Source of the DNA: an uncultured Collinsella sp.
GTDB taxonomy: Bacteria; Actinomycetota; Coriobacteriia; Coriobacteriales; Coriobacteriaceae
Reading direction: 5' to 3'
Assembly (NCBI GenBank): GCA_902489515.1
Contig: CABUAL010000073.1
Coordinates: 1 to 8,227, forward strand
DNA: 8,227 nt
In this document: piece after piece, positions 1 through 5,965 of the stretch
Layout: the number at the start of each line of letters is the position of its first letter
Position numbering within the stretch: position 1 is the stretch's first letter
Notes under the pieces: model-generated
Seen by the model: only the letters and a program-made list of their open reading frames with translations
What the model was told of the DNA's origin: nothing
The model's database searches: none
Position numbers and translations under genes: made by a program

Positions 1-53
1 GGGCAGGGTTTGCGAAGCGGTGGGAGGGAGGAGAAGCCGTCCTCCTGAAATCC

Positions 54-170
54 TTACTCCTGACGACGCTTCTTGTCGGTCAGGAAGACGCCAGCGGCTA
101 CGAGCACGACACCTCCGATGACAAACGTCTCACCGGTGAGCGCAGCATTGTCGCCTGTGGTGGGAAGTGC
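54..170 (-). other. Coding segment for the C-terminal cell-wall sorting signal
   Basis: This is the last part of the surface-protein gene. It encodes LPTTGD, then a hydrophobic run (TFVIGGVVLVAAGVF) and the positively charged end KKRRQE. That order is the standard substrate of class A-type sortases, which cut between Thr and Gly and attach the protein to the wall. No sortase gene is in the window, so a housekeeping sortase elsewhere is presumed. Confidence 0.93.
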
Positions 171-3100
171 CGAGTTGGCGGCCGTCTTGGCGTTGCCGGT
201 AGACGGCTTTCCAGCAGCCGGCTTAGCGGCAGCCTGCGTGATCTTGGCCTGCTCGGCCTTCGCTGCCTCTTGCTCCTGGCGGGCGATCTCGTCCTTCAGG
301 GCTTGCTCGGCGGCTACGCGTTTTGCCTTCGCCTCGTTGTAGGCATTGAGCGCTGCGGTGTAGGCGGGCGTCGCAGCATCAAGGTCTGCCTGAGCGGCAT
401 CAAGTGCGGCCTTTGCGTTATGTTCTGCCTGCTTGGCGGCGACGCACTTGGCAAAGAGGGCATTGAGCGTATCATTCGCGTTTGCATCAGAGCCAGTAGC
501 AATGCCGTTTTCGACGTTGATGGACTTTAGCTTTCCGAGGGTAGCGACAGCGGCATCCGATGCGGCCTGAGAATTCTCGATCGCCTGTTCGGCGTTCGCG
601 ATGGCATCATTTGCCGCACCAAGGGCGACTCCGGCCTCAGTCACTGCTGCGTCGGCGTCCTTCTTGGCCGCCTTGGCCGCGGTAAGATTGTTGGCCGCGT
701 TGCTCAGGGCGTCGGCATGGGCCTTCTTTGAAGCAAAGTCGTTTTTCGCCGTGGTCAGATCGCTCGCAGCGTGCTCCGCGGTCGCCGCCTTGGCCTCGGC
801 GTTGTCCTTCGCGGTGTCGAGGGCCTGCTTCTTGGCAGCCGCGTCGCGCTCCGCCTTTTCGAGAGCACTCTGGGCAGACGTCTGGGCTGCCGTGGCTTCA
901 TCAAGCGTTTGATGGGCCTTGTCAGCCTTTTCCTGAGCCGCAGCAACATCGGCAGAATACTTGGCAAGTTCCTTCTTTGCATCTTGCAGAGCCTGCTGCT
1001 TTACGAGAGTTTCTGCCTTGGCGTCATCAACCTTCTTCTGACTCTGAGCGGCTTGCTCTTGCGATGCCTTAAGCTCGGCGCGCTTCTGGTTGACGACCTG
1101 CTCTGCGGTCGCCACGTTACTTTGGGCGGCTTTGACCTGGTCTTCGGCTTCGGTAACTTTTCCGTTTGCCTTGGCGAGATTCTGCTCTGCTAGGGCAACA
1201 GCGGCGGCGGCACTTGCTGCGCTGTCGTTCTTGGCGGCAAGGTTGCTGTTCGCGGTATCAACGCCTTCCTGCTTTTGAGCGACGAGGGTCTCAGCTACCT
1301 TTACGGCATTGGCTTTCGATGCCGCTGTGCTGCGCTTTTGTTCAAGGTCCGTCTTTGCGGCGGCGAGCTTTTCGCTGGCTTTGGAGAGGCTCAGCTGATA
1401 CTGATCAAAGAGATTCTCGAGTTCATCGATCGAGTATTCTTTCTCGTACGAACCGTAATTGTTGTCGATCTCCAAGACGAACACATACGGCCAAAGGGTT
1501 CCGCGCGAGTTGATGCCGTATCCCATGGTTTTGGCGTTAGGTTGTACGATATTCAAATAATGGCCGACGGTGCCAAAACCCACGCCTTGGGCTCCGAATT
1601 CGGTACCGTGACTCCAGAAAGTCTTCCAAGCATCTTTGGGGGCAACGTTGCCAAGGCCGGCTTTCGCTGCAGCATCGTCAAATATTTTCTTTTCGCCATC
1701 AACCCATTGGTGCGCGATGTTTTCTTTCGTGCTGAAGTTCCAAGCGGCATTTTCAAATCCGGCATAGTCTGAGTGCCCCTTCGTTGCGTCGGAGTAATTG
1801 GAATCAGACTGAGCGATTGCCATTTGCTCTGCCGTTACCTTAAGCTCGCTAAGGCCGACGCTTTTGCGATATTCATTAATTTCGCGCAGCTTGCCAAACG
1901 AAAGCTTGGCGTTGTCGAGTGACGTGCCGTCTTTTTTATCGCCAATGGTCGTCGGGTTTTTATCGCTCTGCCTATAGATGATGTTTGCAGCGTCGTTGGC
2001 ACCGATGAACTGGTAGAAGCCGATGACGCTCTGCGCCTCCGCCGTCGTTGCCTTATCGGTTGCCGCCTTGCACGTATCGTATGCTTTCTGTGCATCGATA
2101 ACGGCTTGATCGGCGGCCGCCTGGTTTGCCTTGGCAGTTTTGAGCGCCTTGTCTGCCTGCTCCTTCTCGGCTTTTGCCTGATCGACTTGTTTCTGAGCGG
2201 CCTTTGCTTTCTCCAGTTCGGTAGCATGTGCCTGCTTTGCCGAGGTCAACTCCGATTGCGCCGCATCGGCTTTCGTCTGGGCTGCCGTTACATCATTTTC
2301 GGCTGCTGCGACTGTCTGCTTCTTGGCTTCGAGCTCGCTTTCGGCACCGGTGAGGGCGTCCTGCTTGGATGCAACGTCGCTATTTGCCTGAGAAAGGCCT
2401 GCTTCGGCAGCCGCCTGCTGCTGCTTCGCCTGGTCGAGTGCGCTTTGGGCAGCATCGACCTTTGCCTGGGCGGCGTCATACTCCGGGCCCTCGGCGCCTG
2501 CCTTTGCGGCCGCCAAATCGGCTTGTGCGCTGTCGTACGCTGTCTGTGCCGCAACTAGCTTACCATCCGCGGCGGTCTTTTCCTGCTGAGCGGAAGCCAG
2601 CGTGCCTGCCGCCTCGTCGTAAGCGCTCTGCGCGGCGCTCTGAGCCTGCTGGGCATCGGCGAGCGCGGAATCGGCAGCGGCCTTCGCAGCCTTTGCTTGG
2701 TCCAGAGCGGCCTGCGCATCTGCGGCAGCCTGCTCGGCGACCTCCGATAATTCGCAGGCAGAGGCCGCCGCGCGCTTCTGGGCTGCCTCGAGCTTGGCCT
2801 GCGCATCAGCTGCCGCCTGCTTTGCGGCATCAAGGACCTTCGACTTGTCCTCGGCGTCGGTCTTGGCTGCATCGAGCTTTCCTTGGGCATCCTTCAGCGT
2901 GGCACTGGCGCTGTCGGCCTCCTTGACGCTTTCATCGAGCTGGCGAGCATATTCGGCGCGCGCGGCGGCCTCTGCCTGCGAATTATCGGAGACGGAGGCG
3001 TCATAGGTGCTTTGTGCGTTGTCGCGGGCCGCCTGCTTTTCGGTATAGGGGGCAGCCACCGTGTTGTAGTCGGATTTGGCGTCTGCCTCGGCAGCCTTTG

Positions 3101-3389
3101 CGGCATCGATCGCAGCCTGCAGGTCGGCAATCTTCTGGGCGTTTGCCTTTACTGCGGAGCCTGCCGCCTCGCCGGCGTGGACAGCAAGCGGCGACATGAT
3201 CGCGTCCTGTGCCGTGGTATCACTTGCATCGTTGGCAAATGCCGAGAACGGCGCGAGCAGCGTCGAGCCAGTCATAGCGATGGTGGTTGCCGCGGTGACG
3301 GCGAGTCGTGTTGCCTTGTGGCCCGAGAATGTGGGGCGAGGCTCGGCGCCGCCTGAGACTTTCAAGTGTTTAGGTGCGTACTTTGCCAT
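54..3389 (-). CDS. LPXTG-anchored surface protein with a CAP/SCP domain between two long coiled coils
   Basis: This 1111-residue protein is probably exported by Sec and joined to peptidoglycan by sortase. Residues 1-52 form a signal peptide with a long basic start, a hydrophobic core near 28-48 and a likely cut after Ala-Phe-Ala (50-52). About 72-460 and 645-1045 are Ala/Lys/Glu/Gln-rich heptad-like coiled coil. About 495-644 is a CAP (SCP/PR-1) domain, with His539, Glu556 in KENIAH and the GHYLN motif at 609-613 as candidate cavity residues. LPTTG at 1075-1079 is followed by a hydrophobic segment and the basic tail KKRRQE. The ATG at 3389 is chosen because GGGAG lies 5 nt before it; a TTG at 3401 would overlap that site. 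The role of the CAP domain is unknown; adhesion or a wall-exposed stalk is inference. A 34-bp inverted repeat lies inside the first coil (residues about 133-144 and 205-216). Cysteine in the downstream arm is unusual for this coil. Confidence 0.95.
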   Translation of the reverse strand: MAKYAPKHLKVSGGAEPRPTFSGHKATRLAVTAATTIAMTGSTLLAPFSAFANDASDTTAQDAIMSPLAVHAGEAAGSAVKANAQKIADLQAAIDAAKAAEADAKSDYNTVAAPYTEKQAARDNAQSTYDASVSDNSQAEAAARAEYARQLDESVKEADSASATLKDAQGKLDAAKTDAEDKSKVLDAAKQAAADAQAKLEAAQKRAAASACELSEVAEQAAADAQAALDQAKAAKAAADSALADAQQAQSAAQSAYDEAAGTLASAQQEKTAADGKLVAAQTAYDSAQADLAAAKAGAEGPEYDAAQAKVDAAQSALDQAKQQQAAAEAGLSQANSDVASKQDALTGAESELEAKKQTVAAAENDVTAAQTKADAAQSELTSAKQAHATELEKAKAAQKQVDQAKAEKEQADKALKTAKANQAAADQAVIDAQKAYDTCKAATDKATTAEAQSVIGFYQFIGANDAANIIYRQSDKNPTTIGDKKDGTSLDNAKLSFGKLREINEYRKSVGLSELKVTAEQMAIAQSDSNYSDATKGHSDYAGFENAAWNFSTKENIAHQWVDGEKKIFDDAAAKAGLGNVAPKDAWKTFWSHGTEFGAQGVGFGTVGHYLNIVQPNAKTMGYGINSRGTLWPYVFVLEIDNNYGSYEKEYSIDELENLFDQYQLSLSKASEKLAAAKTDLEQKRSTAASKANAVKVAETLVAQKQEGVDTANSNLAAKNDSAASAAAAVALAEQNLAKANGKVTEAEDQVKAAQSNVATAEQVVNQKRAELKASQEQAAQSQKKVDDAKAETLVKQQALQDAKKELAKYSADVAAAQEKADKAHQTLDEATAAQTSAQSALEKAERDAAAKKQALDTAKDNAEAKAATAEHAASDLTTAKNDFASKKAHADALSNAANNLTAAKAAKKDADAAVTEAGVALGAANDAIANAEQAIENSQAASDAAVATLGKLKSINVENGIATGSDANANDTLNALFAKCVAAKQAEHNAKAALDAAQADLDAATPAYTAALNAYNEAKAKRVAAEQALKDEIARQEQEAAKAEQAKITQAAAKPAAGKPSTGNAKTAANSALPTTGDNAALTGETFVIGGVVLVAAGVFLTDKKRRQE
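1458..1907 (-). other. Coding segment for the CAP/SCP domain
   Basis: About 150 residues (495-644) interrupt the coiled coil. The pattern is that of bacterial CAP domains: a helix with LREINEYRKSVGL, then GHSDY, KENIAHQW, a conserved GHYLNI and an aromatic C-terminal strand ending VFVLEIDNN. By eye the DNA here is more AT-rich than the coiled-coil parts on either side (for example 1680-1760 and 1930-1960). This may reflect amino-acid content or a separate origin of the domain. Boundaries are approximate. Confidence 0.8.
2742..2775 (+). repeat. Left arm of a perfect 34-bp inverted repeat in the surface-protein gene
   Basis: These 34 bases are the exact reverse complement of 2958-2991. The arm starts CTCCGATAATTCG and ends GCCGCGCGC; the match stops at both ends. 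On the gene strand this arm is the downstream one and encodes residues 205-216 (RAAASACELSE). The arms enclose 182 bp (2776-2957). Confidence 0.95.
2958..2991 (-). repeat. Right arm of a perfect 34-bp inverted repeat in the surface-protein gene
   Basis: This is the exact reverse complement of 2742-2775 over 34 bases. On the gene strand it is the upstream arm and encodes residues 133-144 (SDNSQAEAAAR). The two arms therefore code for different peptides because they are read on opposite strands. Swapping the 182 bp between them keeps the reading frame and introduces no stop codon. Confidence 0.95.
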
Positions 3390-3391
3390 TT

Positions 3392-3399
3392 CTTCTCCC
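3392..3399 (-). promoter_or_regulatory. Ribosome binding site of the surface-protein gene
   Basis: On the minus strand GGGAGAAG ends shortly before the ATG at 3389, with the GGAG core 5 nt away. This fixes the start at 3389 and not at the in-frame TTG 12 nt further upstream. Confidence 0.8.
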
Positions 3400-3455
3400 A
3401 ATCGTTGAAGGGGTACCTATGACAATTCGTACGTTACGACCGCCGAAAGGGTTCC

Positions 3456-3467
3456 TGTTGCGCAACA
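3456..3467. promoter_or_regulatory. Perfect 12-bp palindrome upstream of the surface-protein gene
   Basis: TGTTGCGCAACA is its own reverse complement and lies 67 bp upstream of the ATG at 3389. Its size and place suit an operator for a dimeric regulator, but there is only one copy and no recognised consensus. The role is inference. Confidence 0.35.
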
Positions 3468-3529
3468 TTGGCAAGGAAATATCGACACACTTGAATCACA
3501 TTTACGAGGCGAAGTTCTCGGCAAGCTAA

Positions 3530-3588
3530 TGTCTCGTTCTGTAACATCTAGAGAGGTTTTTGACCCCTTACTGTTACAGATTGAGATG
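3530..3588 (+). repeat. 59-bp inverted-repeat element, copy A
   Basis: The left arm TGTCTCGTTCTGTAACA (3530-3546) and right arm TGTTACAGATTGAGATG (3572-3588) flank a 25-bp centre. As RNA they could form about 15 stem positions with one G-U and one U-U pair. The last two bases of the right arm depart from the other copies. The centre starts TCTAGA, as in copy B. It lies upstream of the surface-protein gene, with a 21-bp gap to copy B. No T tract follows, so it does not look like a simple terminator. Confidence 0.85.
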
Positions 3589-3609
3589 TTGTCTCGCGGG
3601 ATTGGGGTT

Positions 3610-3668
3610 TGTCTCGTTCTGTAGCATCTAGACCTGTATCTGCCGAGCTAGTGTTACAAATCGAGACA
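3610..3668 (+). repeat. 59-bp inverted-repeat element, copy B
   Basis: Arms TGTCTCGTTCTGTAGCA (3610-3626) and TGTTACAAATCGAGACA (3652-3668) flank a 25-bp centre that starts TCTAGACC. The orientation and spacing match copies A and C. It begins 80 bp after copy A and ends 41 bp before the kinase stop codon. The arm changes are scattered, which suggests age and not a recent duplication. Confidence 0.85.
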
Positions 3669-3709
3669 ACTGCCGGGGAGGGGGCCCGTCACGGCAAGAC
3701 GCCCGCCGC

Positions 3710-5794
3710 CTAGATACAGAACCCGGGAATCACACAGGTTAGCTTGTTTGGCTTTTCCGCAGGCGTTGCGTACGTAAAGACGTCGCCGTCGTGGCCCACA
3801 CGGTTTATGTAGAGCGTGCCTTCGGTCTCCGATGAGTCGGGGCTCACCGTGCGCTCCCACCAGCAGGTGTCCTTGCCCTTCCACTGGCGGACCATCGTCT
3901 CGTTCGTGGAATACGGGCTCACCTTGAGCTCGCGGAAGAGCTGATACTCCTTGCCCTCGCCGTTGTAGATTTCTGCCAGGTAGTGATAGTCCTTGGCAAA
4001 CGAATCGGGCGGTTGCGTACCGCACAGCTCGACCATGGCGGGCAGCCAAAGGGTTGCGGGCAACTCGCTCAGACACGATGCACTGTTGGCGGCGCCAGCG
4101 TTATTCGAGACCTTTTTGACAGATTTGATGAGCGCGCGCAACTTGTTGGGCAGCAGCTTAAGGCCGTCGCCGTTGAGCCATTCCCGCAGCTCGCAATCTG
4201 CCCAGCCGGCGCTCGGCGGTTCAGCCGCAGCGTTGCGCTCGGCAATACCCGCATCGAACATAAACGTCAGTCCGGCCTTGCCCGTCCCGTCCAGAAGCTC
4301 ATCGTGGCGGATGCCCACAAGCTGCGCGCCAACCTGCAGCCCGTTGGTGAGCGTGACACGCTTGGTACACGGATAGGGGATATGCCCATCGGCATCGAGC
4401 AGATGATAGCGCTTGGCAATCTCGCGTGCCTCGCTACGGGTCTCGGCGGCCTTAATCTTGAGCGAGATCTCCTGCAGCTGATCCCAAGTGTAGTCGTCAA
4501 GCGAACCGCGGATGCCGTCCAGGTAGTCGGGGATGCCAAAGCCATGGGTCGCCGCCCCAATGACGCTGAGCCCCGCAACGGCTGCGATAGCGCCGCCGAT
4601 AATAAAGCGGCGGCGGGTCATGGCATCGTGCCGGGCCTGATTCAGGATCTCTCGTGCGCGCTCGCCGGCGACGTCGACCTTAAGGTGCGTGCCAGAATCG
4701 ATATCAATCGCGGCCTCGTCTCCTGTGCCTTCGCGGCCCTCGGATTCGGCATCGGTGAGGTATGCCGAGAGCACCTCGAGCATCTGCTGCTCGGTGGGAC
4801 GATCGCACTGCTCGACTGAGAGACCCTTCATGATGATTTGGACGAGCGCTTCATCGCCCTCGCAGCGCGGCTCGAGCGGCGCCGGCTTGGTCTTGGTCTT
4901 TACGAGATAGAACGAGCCGGTTGCAGCGGCGTCCGTCGACTCAAAGTCAAACGGTTTGCGACCGCTGTAGAGCTGGTACAGAATGCTCGAAAGCGCGTAG
5001 ACATCGATTGCCGGCGAACGGCGAAGGGCCGCGATGCCTTCGATATCCTGCGTGAGCATCTCGGGCGCGGCGTATGCGGGTGTGGCAAAGCGCCAGATGT
5101 CGGCGCGCCGGGTGATCGTGTCGTCGCCGAGAGCCATGGTCGCGGAGCCCATGTCGATGAGGCAGGGGTCAAAGGAACAATCGGCAATCTGCTGCTCGAG
5201 TGTTCGGCTGGTGGTGCGGAACATGATATTGGCAGGCGACAGGTCGCGATGGATGACCGGATTCACGAGGCCTTGGGTCATCAAGAGCGCACGAAGCACG
5301 GCGTTTCCGACGGCGGCGACCATCTGGGTGGTCAGCCCGCCCGAGGCGTCGTGCGGAAGCAGGGGCAGCGCCTGCTTGAGCGAGGTGCCCTCGACCCACT
5401 CCATGAGGATGAGAGGGTCATCCTCGCACGATCCGTAGCCATAGACGCGCGGAAATCCGCGCAGGTGCGAGACGGTACACAGATGACGGTACTCCTCGAA
5501 CAGCGCGGCGGTGCTGGCCAGGTGCGCTGCCGATTGCTCGGCGGAGCGGTCGGGGGCTTGGCCGGAAAGGATGGCATTGTCCTTGAGTAGCTTGACGGCA
5601 AAGACCTCGCCGCTCGTGTTGGTCGCGCGCAGCACGTGCCCGATGTTGCCGTTGTTGCGGTGGGCCGTCTGGAGAATAAGCGTCATAAACCGACGCTTGG
5701 CGTCGTCCTCGGCGCTGGGGTCGACCGCCACGGCGGTATCGAACGTATCGAGACGGACGAGTTTGTCGCCATAGGCGCTATCGGTAGTATCCAT
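3710..5794 (-). CDS. Membrane Ser/Thr protein kinase with an extracytoplasmic C-terminal domain (DUF6273-like)
   Basis: This 694-residue protein has a Hanks-type kinase domain at about 45-345. It shows a glycine loop NGNIGHV (48-54), the ATP lysine in VFAVK (Lys68), the catalytic loop HRDLSPAN (182-189; Asp184, Asn189), DMG in place of DFG (214-216; Asp214 kept), APE (243-245) and the DVYAL Asp264. All key residues are present, so activity is expected. TRRRFIIGG at 393-401 begins a single hydrophobic segment to about 417. It places the kinase inside and residues 418-694 outside, and it resembles a Tat signal. The outer part has the Trp-rich WADCELREWLNG and LPATLWLPAMVEL signatures I associate with DUF6273; a sensing role is inference. 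The ATG at 5794 is chosen for AAAGGA 5 nt upstream; an open extension to 5881 would run through a palindrome. The FHA gene is 171 bp upstream on the same strand. Confidence 0.93.
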   Translation of the reverse strand: MDTTDSAYGDKLVRLDTFDTAVAVDPSAEDDAKRRFMTLILQTAHRNNGNIGHVLRATNTSGEVFAVKLLKDNAILSGQAPDRSAEQSAAHLASTAALFEEYRHLCTVSHLRGFPRVYGYGSCEDDPLILMEWVEGTSLKQALPLLPHDASGGLTTQMVAAVGNAVLRALLMTQGLVNPVIHRDLSPANIMFRTTSRTLEQQIADCSFDPCLIDMGSATMALGDDTITRRADIWRFATPAYAAPEMLTQDIEGIAALRRSPAIDVYALSSILYQLYSGRKPFDFESTDAAATGSFYLVKTKTKPAPLEPRCEGDEALVQIIMKGLSVEQCDRPTEQQMLEVLSAYLTDAESEGREGTGDEAAIDIDSGTHLKVDVAGERAREILNQARHDAMTRRRFIIGGAIAAVAGLSVIGAATHGFGIPDYLDGIRGSLDDYTWDQLQEISLKIKAAETRSEAREIAKRYHLLDADGHIPYPCTKRVTLTNGLQVGAQLVGIRHDELLDGTGKAGLTFMFDAGIAERNAAAEPPSAGWADCELREWLNGDGLKLLPNKLRALIKSVKKVSNNAGAANSASCLSELPATLWLPAMVELCGTQPPDSFAKDYHYLAEIYNGEGKEYQLFRELKVSPYSTNETMVRQWKGKDTCWWERTVSPDSSETEGTLYINRVGHDGDVFTYATPAEKPNKLTCVIPGFCI
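4542..4621 (-). other. Coding segment for a Tat-like internal membrane anchor of the kinase
   Basis: From Met392 the sequence is MTRRRFIIGGAIAAVAGLS followed by more small hydrophobic residues. T-R-R-R-F-I-I fits the twin-arginine pattern (S/T-R-R-x-F-L-x) at the start of a hydrophobic stretch. An ordinary Sec signal-anchor with basic flanking residues is the alternative explanation. Confidence 0.6.
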
Positions 5795-5799
5795 GGCGT

Positions 5800-5805
5800 T
5801 CCTTT
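5800..5805 (-). promoter_or_regulatory. Ribosome binding site of the kinase gene
   Basis: AAAGGA on the minus strand lies 5 nt before the ATG at 5794. It supports that start over ones further upstream in the same open frame. Confidence 0.75.
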
Positions 5806-5836
5806 GTCTGGCATGGGTTGCCGCACGTTTACGCGA

Positions 5837-5877
5837 GCAGTGCGGATATCGGTAAAGTACCATGATAGCCGCACTGC
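5837..5877. promoter_or_regulatory. 41-bp imperfect palindrome upstream of the kinase gene
   Basis: GCAGTGCGG (5837-5845) pairs with CCGCACTGC (5869-5877). After one mismatch, TATC (5847-5850) pairs with GATA (5864-5867). An inner GGTA-aag-TACC (5851-5861) is a further small dyad. On the kinase strand no T tract follows, so it is unlikely to be a terminator. It begins 43 bp upstream of the kinase ATG and contains TATCAT, a weak -10 candidate. An operator or a 5'-leader hairpin is the likely role. Confidence 0.5.
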
Positions 5878-5925
5878 CCACGTATACCGCTGAGCATTGT
5901 CGTTTACGACGCAGAAGGTAGAAGA

Positions 5926-5963
5926 CGAAAGACGGACGGCGACCGTCTTTCGATCGCCGTCCG
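5926..5963 (-). terminator. Interleaved hairpins just after the FHA gene, likely terminator or bistable structure
   Basis: On the minus strand the first hairpin has perfect 10-bp arms (5954-5963 with 5933-5942) and an 11-nt loop. It starts two bases after the FHA stop codon and is followed by TCTTTCGTCTTCT. A second perfect 10-bp hairpin (5943-5952 with 5926-5935, 7-nt loop) is interleaved with it and is also followed by T-rich sequence. The two share 5933-5935, so both cannot form fully at once. Termination after the FHA gene is the simple reading; regulated read-through to the kinase is possible. Confidence 0.6.
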
Positions 5964-5965
5964 CG

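Larger units (their letters stand above)
3390..3709. other. Intergenic region between the kinase stop and the surface-protein start
   Basis: This 320-bp stretch holds no convincing gene. It contains two tandem 59-bp inverted-repeat elements (3530-3588 and 3610-3668), a perfect 12-bp palindrome at 3456-3467 and the ribosome binding site of the surface-protein gene. I found no convincing -35/-10 pair for that gene, although it must be transcribed from here or by read-through from the kinase. The 41 bp next to the kinase stop are very G/C-rich but give no clear hairpin with a T tract. Confidence 0.7.

Noticed and set aside
27..45. Terminator of the surface-protein gene
   Set aside because: GGAGGA and TCCTCC can form a 6-bp stem just after the stop codon, but no T tract follows in the visible sequence and the window ends too soon to judge.
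3530..3588. Integron attC site (historically the 59-base element)
   Set aside because: The length and inverted arms coincide, but the required core sites (RYYYAAC and GTTRRRY) are absent and there is no gene-cassette structure.
3610..3668. Copies A and B as rho-independent terminators of the kinase gene
   Set aside because: The stems are broken by mismatches, the loops are 25 nt and no T tract follows on the gene strand. Copy C also lies between divergent promoters, where a terminator is not expected.
3983..4819. Long plus-strand open frame (about 278 codons) inside the kinase gene
   Set aside because: It is antisense to a clearly coding kinase, resembles no family and is expected in GC-rich DNA. 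The same holds for 4838-5590.
5795..5881. Extended kinase start adding 29 N-terminal residues
   Set aside because: The extension reads through the ribosome binding site (5800-5805) and most of the palindrome at 5837-5877, has no good site of its own, and adds no recognisable sequence.
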